Source of the DNA: Candolleomyces eurysporus
Lineage: Eukaryota > Basidiomycota > Agaricomycetes > Agaricales > Psathyrellaceae
Length of the DNA stretch: 30,049 bases
Direction of reading: 5' to 3'
NCBI GenBank assembly: GCA_027579435.1
Contig: JANBPK010001304.1
Span: 1-30,049, forward strand
The notes under the pieces were generated by a model, which saw only the letters and a list, made by a program, of their open reading frames with translations, was not told the DNA's origin and ran no database searches. Positions 19,740 through 29,374 of this stretch are shown one piece after another; the stretch's first letter is position 1; each line of letters opens with the position of its first letter. Made by a program: the position numbers and the translations under genes.

Positions 19740-20830
19740 AAGGGAAGACTGAAGGGAGAGGGAAGGGGATTTCACGATTAACAAGCTGAGTATTATTCTC
19801 ATAAAAGAACGCCGCAGAAAGGAGTGAAACGAAGGCTAAGAAACCTACAATAATCGGAAATCGATGCTGCAGATAGAGCAACCACATCAGCCTAACGCCT
19901 CACAGAACAGAATTAGAGGAATAAACTAAGAAACGCACCTAGGGATGTTCATCCCCTGCATGATGATGATGCCCCTCCAGTCCACCCGCACTCAACAAAA
20001 GATGCTCCACCATCTCTTTACAGACATAAACACGGATGCACGCTCGACCCCGCTTCTGGGATGCTTGATTTAGGGACTTCGATCTCTTGCTCGCCGTCAT
20101 GATCAGCGTCTTTGAATACGTAGCGAGCCTGGGCGGGGGGAAAATACTGAGAGGCTGCGAGAGTGCATTCGGGAGTGTCGTCGCTTATGTGGTGCTGCAG
20201 CAGCAGCCAAACCATTGGGGAGTGCGAGTGGGGGCAAGGGAGAGGGAAGCTCCAGTTCGGGAGGACAGGAATTCATGCTGGGCGAGGTAGTTGAAGAAGG
20301 CAAGGCGGAGCTCGGGTACGGCGAGCTTTCACCAAAATCGGGGAGCGGGAGTGGGGAGGGGAGGAATGAGTAATGGGAGACATCGTCCTCGCTCTTGCCT
20401 GGCCATGATGATGATGACCATGTTCGTGCCCATTCGTCGCTGGGAAGGGAGGACGGAAAGGCGAGTTCGATGGTGGAGGTGTTGCGCCGTTTCCGTTAGC
20501 CTGAGGAAACCCAAACGTCGTACCCATTGGGCTAGCGGAAGACGGACTCTAGGCGCTCGGGAGTGCCCAAGCGGACGGATGAGCAGCGGGGCAAGCAAAA
20601 ATCGGTTTCGTGGCAGTGGAAGTGCTCCTATAGTCGTCGGGCTGAGGGCCACTGCTTCCATGGGCAACGATATGCGAGGTTGCGGGGATGGAGTCAACGA
20701 GAGGGACTATCGCGACTGGCCAGACTTGCGCTGGTGGATTTTTTACAATGATAGAATTGATGGAGGAGAGCGTCTGGTCACTGTCAAATTAGAGAGCGCG
20801 GGCAGGTGAGAATGTGCCCACCAGGCTATG
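19740..20830 (-). pseudogene. Zinc-transporter fragment with His-rich regions, copy A2b
   Basis: Most legible piece of the transporter: MGTTFGFPQANGNG (about 20490-20527), HEHGHHHHGQ (about 20395-20430), RRHSRMHSRSLSVF (about 20135-20180), EIEVPKSSIPEAGSS (about 20050-20095), then directly VCKEMVEHLLLSAGG and EGHHHHAGDEHP (about 19940-20035), an intron, and a hydrophobic HRFPIIVGFLAFVSLL (about 19815-19870). His-rich cytosolic loops of this kind are typical of MSC2/SLC30A5 zinc transporters. The N-terminal region joins straight to a late loop, so the first membrane helices are missing. A one-base frame change near 20330 also breaks it. Not functional as it stands. Confidence 0.65.
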
Positions 20831-21049
20831 CGATCGACAGCTCAGTCTCCTGACTTGGTTGAGTTGGCGCAAACATCCCACTGGCGTCAACTAGAGTTGA
20901 GCTCGACTGTTCGGGCGATTGAGCCTTCCATGTTGAGCAAAGTTGTCGAAAGGAATGAACAAAGCTGAACACTGCAGGGATTTGATTCCCCGATTGATTG
21001 CGGGCTGGCCAATCAAAACGATAGGGCTACATCGGCGATCGGCGATCTG
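20831..21049. repeat. NLR-upstream repeat, unit A/B junction
   Basis: Contains CTCCTGACTTGGTTGAGTTGGCGCAAAC and the GGGATTTGATTCCCC element (about 20968-20982), matching 13860-14230 and 28980-29110. No gene. Confidence 0.5.
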
Positions 21050-21282
21050 TCTGTTCTGCCGGCTTTCAGGTCCTCACCTCAATCCTCGAGCATTCCGTAG
21101 GCTATAAAGCATCGAAATACACAAGGCGTCAGCTCGAATCACTGCCAAACTTAGAAGCTGGACCGTGCACTCCCTACTCTTACTACAGTAGACACAGCCT
21201 TTCGGGCGCTTACTCTTGTTATAAAAGCCGACAGCCTGCCACCCACCACGTTCCCCCAACATTCCCTTCCCTGTCATCGACA
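21050..21282 (+). promoter_or_regulatory. Promoter and 5' UTR of NLR copy B
   Basis: Carries GACACAGCCTTTCGGGCGCTTAC, a clear TATAAAAG at 21230-21237 and CCCTTCCCTGTCATCGACA immediately before the ATG, all conserved with the other copies. Confidence 0.7.
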
Positions 21283-23291
21283 ATGACTAGCTTTCTCAGC
21301 GGAGCTCATGATTTCTCCTTCAAAGACCTCAATGTGATCAATGCAGCAGCTCCTGCTGGTGATCCTCTCAACGGTGAGGGCTGTGAGTTTGCTAATCTGC
21401 GAAACTCCTGCTCAATTTACCAGGTCCAATCCCAGACCTAGCCTCTAAAATCGCGCCAGGGGCTTTGCACGACTCGGCAGAACGCTGCGACGCACCAAAA
21501 TGCCTCCCAGAAACTCGGGTCGCAGTTCAAGGCGAGATTTACAGCTGGATCGTCTATGGCGACCCGGACCCGGACCCAGCGCAGAAGACAGTGAACATAA
21601 AATGGGTCACAGGTCCTGCAGGCACCGGGAAATCCGCCATTATGGGGTCGGTGGCAGACATGTGCAAGCGGGATGGTGTTCCCGCCGTGACATTCTTTTT
21701 TTCGGCTTCAGCATCTGCAGACCGTCGAAGGAAGACAGCTTTCATCCCCACCTTGGCATATCAACTCGCAGAGCACCTACCAGCACTCAAGGATCCTGTG
21801 GCGCAGGCCATACGAGATAAACCCCTTTTGTTCACAAAGAACCTTCGCGTCCAGATGGAGACACTCATCCTGACGCCGCTCCGACACATCACGGTCGAAT
21901 CAAACGTGCTAGGCGTCGTGTTGGTCGATGGGGTCGATGAGTGCGAGGTAGAGGAGCATGTCGACTCTCATGTCTCTCCACGTGCTGGAGAGTCAATCGA
22001 ACGAACAAAGGACGAGGACCAGCTGGAGATTTTGGAAGTCCTGCGAGAAGCCGCTCTGGACCCTGCATTCCCCTTCCGAATCGTCATCGCCAGCCGCCCA
22101 GAACGTGTTTTTCGTGAGTTCTTCAACAACGAAAGCCACAAGTCATCATTCGCTTCCCCCATCGTTCTAGACGAGAAGTACAACCCCAACGCTGACATCA
22201 TTTTGTTCCTCCAAGCCAAGTTCAGTGAAATTCGGCGTCGCTACAACCTCAGCCCGTCATGGCCTTCCCAGGAAATCCTCGCCATTTTGCTTGACCAGGC
22301 CTCTGGCCATTTCATTTATCCGGCTACCGTCATTCGATACATCACCACCTCTCGTCACGGCAGTCCGCAGACGCTCCTTGATCAGGTTTTGAAAGTGAAA
22401 CCGAGCTCAGGGACAAACCCGTTCTCCCACCTTGACGCCTTTTACACCCACATCTTGCAGTCGGCCCCGAATCCTATACTTGCTGTGAAGTGGCTTTGGA
22501 TTATCAAGGGAGAATTTCATGGTTCGGGTTCTATCTTTCCCAATGAGCANCTCCCCCCCTGCTGCCCTCCTTGTCAACTTGCTCCTCCAAACAGATGACG
22601 GCGACGCAGAGTATGTGCTCGGAGACCTACACTCCTTGATCAATGTACCTCCTTCCGACGACTTGGAAACACCATATCGACCTTACCATAAATCCTTGTA
22701 CGACTTTCTGGAAAGCGAGGACCGGTGCGGGCCAATCTATGTTGGGTATATGCAGTTTTTAGAGTTCCTCTGGGGCAGGTTTTTCGATATCTGTACGCGT
22801 GAGTACACATGTTCATCATGTTAATACGATCGGCCTGCAGCTACTGACCCTGTGTTTCATAGACAAAGGTTTACCGGCATCCAGTCCGTTAGACCAGCAG
22901 AAATTCCTTCATTTCTTTTTCAACCTGTCCGTGCCTCGTATCTGGCAGTTTATTTCCCGACTCAATTTCGCCCCATCCTCTGTGGACTGGTGGGCGTCGG
23001 GGTGTGTTTCGCATTCGGAGGATCGTATTCAGACTATGTTCTATTTTGTCCATTTGGAGGTATAGTGCAAGCCTCATTCCTCTGTTTAAATGGCATACTG
23101 ACCTCCTCTCCCAGTGCCATTGGTACCAGTGCAGCCCAACGTGCAAACTTTGGCGAAATTCCATTTTGCGTCACTGCAAGAAAGCTGGTTGGAAAGTACC
23201 AAGCCGGAAGGGGCTCCTTCGTTATCCATTTATAAACAGATTCTTTGATTTCGAACCAAAACCCGTAGTCGCAGAACTCGATTCATCTTAG
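21283..23291 (+). CDS. NACHT-domain NLR-like receptor, copy B
   Basis: The cleanest copy. Exons are 21283-21373, 21436-22798, 22863-23059 and 23115-23291. With the single N at 22550 not counted as a base they sum to 1827 bases, 608 residues. Layout: MTSFLSGAHDFSFKDLNVIN, the ALHDSAERCDAPKC linker, Walker A GPAGTGKS (about residues 90-97), FIPTLAYQLAEHLP, Walker B VVLVDGVDECE, IVIASRPERVFREFF, YITTSRHGSP, a winged-helix or helical region with KWLWIIKG and HKSLYDFLES, then VDWWASGCVSHSED and the tail HWYQCSPTCKLWRNSIL ending AELDSS. The final intron lies exactly before the tail, phase 0. It is a minimal NLR: no effector domain at the N end and no sensor repeats at the C end. Exon 2 differs from copy A by about 10 percent but the 3' third is almost identical. 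Confidence 0.88.
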
Positions 23292-23331
23292 CTTTCACGT
23301 TATAGCTTGATGTTTTTTTCACCGCCTTTGT

Positions 23332-23337
23332 AATAAA
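23332..23337 (+). terminator. AATAAA polyadenylation signal of NLR copy B
   Basis: Same position relative to the stop codon and same context as in copy A. Confidence 0.6.
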
Positions 23338-23577
23338 GTTATCCTTCCATTTCAGCGACCCAAGTGCAAAAATTTGAAACCAAAAACTCTCTTTTCGATT
23401 GCTAGAAAATTAGCTAGATGAGATGGACAAGGTAAACGAGATGAAACCGTGCCAGGATTGATTCTAATATGCACCACATGTTAGATTGATTGCGGGTTTG
23501 TCGGCCGAGCCATATGGTCGTCCTACTACTCTTGGACGCTTCCTCTCTCTTTTTCTTCCGCTTTACTCCTGAACGCC

Positions 23578-24080
23578 ATGCCACCAAGGTTCAGAAAGTC
23601 TTTTCGCCCTACTGCAGCTACTGCAGAAGTCCAGAAGCTCCAAACAGTCATTTGTTCTTGCAGATTCACGCAGTCCTGCAAGAGGGAGCACCAACCAGCG
23701 ACTAGGCGTTGCATAAATTGACTTGCAGTAAGATCTGCTGTACTCTAGTCATATTTGAAGAGGAAGAGACTCAGTTGCGAAGCGATCCTGGAAATGTCCT
23801 TGTTCCTGCCAATCCCTTTGAGAATAGCGCTGGTTATTGTGAAAGAGCTTGTGACGTTCATTTATATGTTCATCGAGGCTTGGGCAGAACAGTGAACGAC
23901 TCGACCGGCTTTCGTTTTTCCTATAATATCATAGGAGCACCTGAGACTATGTGCGGACCCATATCAACCTAGGAACCACCGCACTTAAGTACGTCTCCAT
24001 CCATGACGCAGTCTCAACAAGCTTTTCCCACCTCCTCGTCATGCTTCGTCTCTGCCGCAGCGGCCACCTTGGCGTCTGGC
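23578..24080 (+). pseudogene. MYND zinc-finger fragment, copy B1
   Basis: Very close duplicate of 16806-17302: MYND half CRFTQYCKREHQ, a TAG in place of the conserved Trp codon, then LRSDPGNVLVPANPFENS in another frame. The same stop and frameshifts are shared, so the relic was already broken when the large unit duplicated. Confidence 0.55.
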
Positions 24081-24555
24081 ATATGAAACCCAACCTCTAC
24101 CTGTGTCTCCACCAAGACCAGCAGTATGACGATTTCTCGAATAGTATGGTACCGGAGGGAAGGGATTCAACTACAATTGGAGCGAAAGCGACAGAAACGC
24201 TCTATGTCGGTCACATGTTGGCCGCAGCCGAGAGTTGGTAGAGTTCGAAGTTAACATTCCCGAGCAAGAAGCAAATGAGAGTTGGCCATGATCGAATCCA
24301 TCTGAATGCGAATGAGGAAGTGAGAGTGACAATAGTAAGCGAAACACGCACCACTTTTGAGCTGAATACGAGCGACATACTTGGGACGAGCAATAGCAGG
24401 GGCTCATCCATAATAAATCAAGCCCTTGGCATGCTTGAATAGTTGTTGGACTGGGGGGGGNAGCAGATAAACAGGAAGGACGCAGAAATCGCTGTGAAAA
24501 GTGATGCTACAGGCAGCCGTAGTGCCTGCAATTAGAGCGTCGATTTGAAATTCCA
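24081..24555. other. Degenerate stretch joining MYND and zinc-transporter relics
   Basis: Absent from unit A. It contains short open frames on both strands, a G-run with an N at 24461, and no motif I can assign. It may hold the eroded membrane part of the transporter. Confidence 0.35.
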
Positions 24556-26030
24556 CACCGGGCACTGCTACAGACGCATCGAATACAACCCAATACCACA
24601 ACCCCGTAAAACTAGGCTACCCAAACTGTTGCCCGCACACCAACAGCCATGTTCCTAAATGAACTGCACTACACCTATACAGGCTGTTTTGAGTGGCATG
24701 CCGTCGCTGTATTCTGCTTGCTTCCCCAGTGCTCCTGCCTCACCGCTTTGACCGAAAGTATGGGTACATCCATACCTATGATTGGGAAGAACAGGGAATC
24801 CAGAAGCGATGGAAGTCGGCTTGGCGGTTTCGGGAAAGGCGGAGATCGGAGCCCAAGGTGAGACGTGTATAGAAGTAGGTTGGGTGTGCAACGACATATT
24901 ATCGTCATCTTCCCTGTCTGAAGTGTCTTTTCTGGATTTACGAGGCGCAGACACGCTCCCAGGCTCTAGGAAGAAAGAGAAGTTGTGTGATAAAAATTGC
25001 TTGTGGTGATTTCCCCTTCTTGCCGGTTTCAGGAAATGCCAGACCCCCTGGTGTTGACCCATTCGTGGTTGGACTAGACCCCGAACTGTCCTCTGACAAC
25101 AACGAAGGAGGTGGTCGTCCACCGAACTTGAATCTCTGTCCGAGTGGGGTGAGAGGCAGACGAGTGTCTTGGATATGCGCGCTTGACCCCACTCCTGCGA
25201 TGCTCGATTCGGGGGCTTCGATCTCCTACCCGGCGTCACGAACAGTCTTCAGATATGGCTGCGGACGGGAGTGAGCCTGGATGTAGGAAGGACACTGAGA
25301 GGTTATGAGAGTGCATTCGGGAGTATCGGTGGGAGTGAGGGAGAAAAAGGTTCTAGCTCGGGAGGACGGGAGTTTACGCTGGGCAAGGTCGTTGAAGGGG
25401 ACAAGCTGGAGGTGGGGTACGGTCAGCCTTCGCCGAAATTCGGCGAGAGAGGAGAGGAAAGAGATTGGTAGTGGGATGGCATGGTCCTCGTTCGCCGACC
25501 CATCATCATGATGACCATGACCATGAACACTCGTCGCTGGGAAAGTGGGACGGGAAGGTAAGTTCATTGGCGGGCGTGTTCTGCCGCTTCCATTCGTCTG
25601 AGGAAACCAAAACGTTGTGCGCATCGGACTAGCGCGAGATGGACTCAACAGCGCGTTTCCACCGCTTGCAGTCCTTCGGGAGTGGGCAAGTGGATGTATG
25701 GACGGCGGGCGGAGCGAAATTCATTTTTGTGGCGCTGGAGGTGCTCTAGTCGCTGTGGAGAGTGAAGAGCACCGTTTCTGTTGACGACAATATCGGAGAA
25801 TGTGGGCGGGAGGGCTTATCGCGACCGTGATTTCAGTGTCATCCTGGCCTGTGTAGGTGAATTTCTTGGGCTAGTGACATCGATCGTTGACGGCAGAGGA
25901 GTTCTTTAGTTTCGTCGCCACTGTCAACTAAGAGAACGCAAGCAGATGAAGGAGTGTGCCCACCAGGTTATATGTTTGATTTTTCAAGCTCCTGGCTTGG
26001 TTGAGTTGACGTGAACCCTGCTGGGGTCGA
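24556..26030 (-). pseudogene. Zinc transporter (MSC2/SLC30A5-like), longest relic, copy B1
   Basis: Read from right to left this holds N-terminal and middle parts of the transporter in the expected order: TTFWFPQTNGSGR (about 25585-25625), HGHGHHDDG (about 25500-25530), a linker with FKFGGRPP (about 25100-25125), RRGNHHKQFLSHNFSFFLEPG (about 24960-25020), SPWAPISAFPETAK (about 24825-24870), SKQNTATACHS (about 24690-24720) and YWVVFDA at 24600-24577. The HHK-LSHNFSFFLEPG and YWVVFDA blocks are what identify it: they are typical of basidiomycete MSC2-type cation-diffusion facilitators that load zinc into the secretory pathway. Frame changes break it and the C-terminal half is missing here. It is a relic, but the most informative one. 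Confidence 0.65.
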
Positions 26031-26277
26031 CTAGAGCTGAGCTTGACAGCGCGTGCGGTTGAGCGAATTGAATACCGTGTCGATTCAACCAAAGCAGCGA
26101 TGTCTTCTTCAAGATTGTGACCTGGATACAACTTCGAAATGGTTACTGTTGTTATCTCTCGCTCCTGGCTTCAGCACCGTGACCTCAGCGACAAAATTTG
26201 AAACTATACACTCACCTTTGTATTACCAGCAGAGAACTTACATGGACGAGAGAAGCCGCCATATTATCGATCGCACG
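26031..26277. repeat. NLR-upstream-type repeat, unit B
   Basis: Counterpart of 17761-18011 with a few indels. No gene is supported. Confidence 0.45.
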
Positions 26278-26386
26278 CTGGCCAATTGAAACGATAGCTG
26301 CGGCGATCTATAGTAGACACAGCCTCACGGCGCTTTCTTGGAACAAAAGCCAAGAAGCCTTCCACAGCTAGCCTTCCTTCCCTATC
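26278..26386 (+). promoter_or_regulatory. Orphan NLR promoter, unit B
   Basis: Same elements and order as 18012-18125 (TAGTAGACACAGCCT, GGCGCTTTCTTGG, CAAAAGCC, CCTTCCTTCCCTATC), again with no NLR start codon behind it. Confidence 0.55.
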
Positions 26387-26990
26387 TTATGAGGGAGATG
26401 TTTTGTGATGAGCGAAGCATCGCGCATGCCATTCCGGCTCTCCTGATCAAACACCACATACCACCTCGACAATCTGAAAGACTTCTTGGCGTCCTTNACA
26501 CTTTACGATATTGTCGAGAAAGACAAATCAAACCTCGACACCACTCAGACTATCCAAGTGAATCTGCATAACAGGAACTCCATTCTTTCGCCTTCATCTT
26601 CATTTTAGTCTGCCAACGGGGCGAGGAGAGCTACAGAGCTAATGAACAAGAGAGAGTGGAAATAGAATCAAGGAGCTCAGAAAGCAGACGGACGAGATCT
26701 TCACTTCCGTGCATGAAGGGAACAAGTACTTCTGGAAGGTGTTAGTCCAATGTGAGAAGTATATGAATATGGGGTCGACGCGTGCAGGCGGAACCATGGC
26801 TGATGCTGGCGAAAGGGAAGGCTGAACTTCAACCCAATTCTGGGGAAATATTATCTCAATTCTTATTCTGGCACAATATCCCGAGCGTAATGAGTATACA
26901 TTATTCAGCCACGAGAATTGTACCTATATTCTTGATATGCGCGTCTATCAACGCAGAACTTCACTGATCCCACCAATGTGTATCATATGT
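26387..26990 (+). other. Unrecognised coding-like block, unit B
   Basis: Near-identical to 18126-18770 apart from a 36-bp loss at its left end and an N at 26497, which replaces a base rather than adding one. Same candidate exons, no known family. Confidence 0.4.
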
Positions 26991-27065
26991 CTAGTCTGAC
27001 GTCTTGAGTCACCGTAAGACGAGAGAACACTGCACGAATCTTGATCCTCCGCCCACTCTTCCTCG

Positions 27066-27310
27066 ATGGCTTCTAAATTCGAAACACTCACCTTCCGGCC
27101 CTTTGGGATCCACTTCGCCTCCGTAGACTCCGGACCTCCCAAAAATGGCTTGCTCTCCTATAAGACAATCTTTGCTATCCACAAGATGGCTTTCGTCCGC
27201 GTCAGGTCTTTTCTTCCTCCCGTTCTCCGGCTTCCTCTCTACTCGAGTTTCACTCACTCACGGCTGTTGTAGCAATATTCGAAAGGGATATGAGCCTTGC
27301 CCCCTGCCAC
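27066..27310 (+). pseudogene. Alpha/beta-hydrolase 5' fragment, unit B
   Basis: ATG 27066: MASKFETLTFRPFGIHFAS, DSGPPKNGLLSYKTIFAIHKMAF, an intron of about 75 bp and AIFERDMSLAPCHND. The second-exon reading is slightly closer to the family than in unit A. It ends at the same breakpoint into MYND sequence, so the fusion predates the large duplication. Confidence 0.6.
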
Positions 27311-27379
27311 AATGACGAGTAGGGGATGATGGTAGCAGCAAGGGGGAAGACAGGGGACATGACGATCCTGAGATGGTCC

Positions 27380-27640
27380 CTTGGAGCTATGTGCACACTT
27401 GCTGCTCTTGCTAGCGCTTGAGAGTTTGGAGTCAAATAGCCTCCACAGCCCCTGCAAGCTTACAGGGTACTGCAACAAGGACCGTTAGCCGAGCGATTGG
27501 GTATCCCATGAAGCTACCTGCAGGATAAATTGGCGTGCTCAAGTGAGATTGGAAACGAGACTCAGCTGCGAAATGATTCTTTTGAGCGGTATGCCACCAC
27601 TGTATTCCTGGAGTACTTGTCTTCCTCTTGGCGCCGCAGA
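27380..27640 (+). pseudogene. MYND zinc-finger fragment, copy B2
   Basis: CKLTGYCNKD followed by a TAG, then SDWVSHEATCRINW (about 27455-27535). About 40 bp present in copy A2 are missing after GATTCT (about 27581), removing the GNVFAPANPY stretch. More decayed than copy A2. Confidence 0.55.
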
Positions 27641-28980
27641 GCCGTTCTGGTTTCCATGTCCACAGTTGGGAACAGGGAACCCAGAAGCGAGAGAAGTGAG
27701 TTTGGCTGTCTCCAGGAAAGTGGAGATCGGAGCCTATGGAGAGAGGGTTATTGGTATACGTCTGTTGAGTATTCAGCGGCACACTATCACTATCTTCCTC
27801 CAAGGGTTTTGTTCTTGTGCTAGTCCGTAGGCGGAGCTTCGTGTGGGTCTGGATGAAAGACTTGAATGAGGGTAGGCTGTTTCCGAATAGTGTAGAACGA
27901 CGCGACAAGAATCCTTAGTTGGATAGAAGGGAAGACTGAAGGGAGAGGGAAGGGGATTTCACAATTAACAAGCTGAGCATTATTCTCATTAAAGAACGCC
28001 GCAGAACGGAGTCAAACGAAGGCTAAGAAACCTACAAGAATCGGAAATCGATGCTGCAGATAGAGCAACCACATCAGCCTAACGCCTGACAGAACAGAAT
28101 TAGAGGAATAAACTAAGAAACGCACCTAGGGATGTTCATCCCCTGCATGATGATGATGCCCCTCTAGTCCACCCGCACTCAACAAAAGATGCTCCACCAT
28201 CTCTTTGCAGACATAAACATGGATGCACGCTCGACCCCGCTTCTGGGATGCTCGATTTAGGGGCTTCGATCTCTTGCTCGCCGTCATGATCAGCGTCTTC
28301 GAATACGTAGCGAGCCTGGGCGGAGGGAAAATACTGAGAGGCTGCGAGAGTGCATTCGGGAGTGTCGTCGCTTATGTGGTGCTGCAGCAGCAGCCAAACC
28401 ATTGGGGAGCGCGAGTGGGGGCAAGGGAGAGGGAGGCTCCAGTTCGGGAGGACAGGAATTCATGCTGGGCGAGGTAGTTGAAGAAGGCAAGGCGGAACTC
28501 GGGTACGGCGAGCTTTCACCGAGCGGGAGTGGGGAGGGGAGGAATGGGTAATGGGAGACATCGTCCTTGCTCTTGCCTGGCCATGACGATGATGATGACC
28601 ATGCTCGTGCCCATTCGTCACTGGGAAGGGAGGACGGAAAGGCGAGTTCGATGGTGGAGGTGTTGTGCCGTTTCCGTTAGCCTGAGGAAACCCAAACGTC
28701 GGACCCATTGGGCTAGCAGAAGACGGACTCTAGGTGCTTGGGAGTGCCCAAGCAGACGGATGAGCAGCGGGGCAAGCAAAAATCGGTTTCGTGGCAGTGA
28801 AAGTGCTCCTATAGTCGTCGGGGTGAGGGCCACCGCTTCCATGGACCACGATATGCGAGGTTGTGGGATGGAGTCAACGGGAGGGACTATCGCGACTGGC
28901 CAGACTTGCGCTGGTGGATTTTTTACAATGATGGAATTCTGGTCACTGTCAAATTAGAGAGCGCGGGCAGGTGAGAGAAC
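27630..28980 (-). pseudogene. Zinc-transporter fragments, copies B2a and B2b
   Basis: Counterpart of 19440-20830. Linker part NPLSIGSDLHFPGDSQ (27740-27790), hydrophobic HRFPILVGFLAFV (about 28000-28045) where a Ser codon of copy A has become TGA, EGHHHHAGDEHP (about 28130-28165), EIEAPKSSIPEAGSS (about 28240-28285), RRHSRMHSRSLSVF (about 28325-28370), HEHGHHHRHGQ (about 28580-28615) and MGPTFGFPQANGNG (about 28670-28708). It shares the internal deletion and scrambled order of unit A and adds its own stop. Confidence 0.65.
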
Positions 28981-29139
28981 GTGCTCACCAGGCTATGCAA
29001 TCGACAGCTCAGTCTCCTGACTTGGTTGAGTTGGCGCAAGCGTGTTGGCTGCCTCTGACAGTCGCTGGAGCTCGACCAAAGCTGGACGCCGCGCCGGGGT
29101 TTGATTTGCGACCAATCAAAACCATACACCGGCGATCTG
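28981..29139. repeat. NLR-upstream repeat before copy C
   Basis: CTCCTGACTTGGTTGAGTTGGCGC and GCCGCGCCGGGGTTTGATTTGCGACC (about 29090), as upstream of copies A and B. Confidence 0.5.
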
Positions 29140-29374
29140 TCTTTTCTGCCCGCTTTCAGGCCCTCACTTCAATCCTCAAGCATTCCGTAGGTTGTAAAGC
29201 ATGTAGATGCAAAAGGCATCAGCTCGGATCACAAGCCCATGATTAGAAGCTGGACCGTGCACTCCCTACTCCTGCTATAGTAGGCACAGCCTTTCTGGCG
29301 CTTACTCTTGTAATAAAAGCCGACAGCCTGCCGCACACCATGATCATTCAACGTTCCCTTCCCTGTCATCGACA
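29140..29374 (+). promoter_or_regulatory. Promoter and 5' UTR of NLR copy C
   Basis: Conserved block AGTAGGCACAGCCTTTCTGGCGCTTAC, TATA-like AATAAAAG at 29312-29319, and CCCTTCCCTGTCATCGACA before the ATG. Confidence 0.65.

Larger units (their letters stand above)
14537..21282. repeat. NLR array unit A (6.7 kb)
   Basis: From the start codon of NLR A to that of NLR B. Order: NLR, MYND piece, zinc-transporter piece, orphan NLR promoter, unknown block, hydrolase piece, MYND piece, zinc-transporter pieces, NLR promoter. It lines up along its full length with 21283-29374. Confidence 0.85.
21283..29374. repeat. NLR array unit B (8.1 kb)
   Basis: Same order as unit A. It carries about 1.49 kb more near 24080-25568 and lacks short stretches near 26386 (36 bp), 27581 (about 40 bp) and 28936. 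Direct head-to-tail arrangement. Confidence 0.85.

Noticed and set aside
20380..20430. CAT/ATG trinucleotide repeat as a simple microsatellite
   Set aside because: On the minus strand it is the His-rich stretch of the zinc-transporter relic, so it is explained by coding origin.
24655..25239. 194-residue open frame on the minus strand as a separate gene
   Set aside because: It contains genuine transporter linker motifs but starts in mid-protein and has no conserved start or end, so it is treated as part of the relic.
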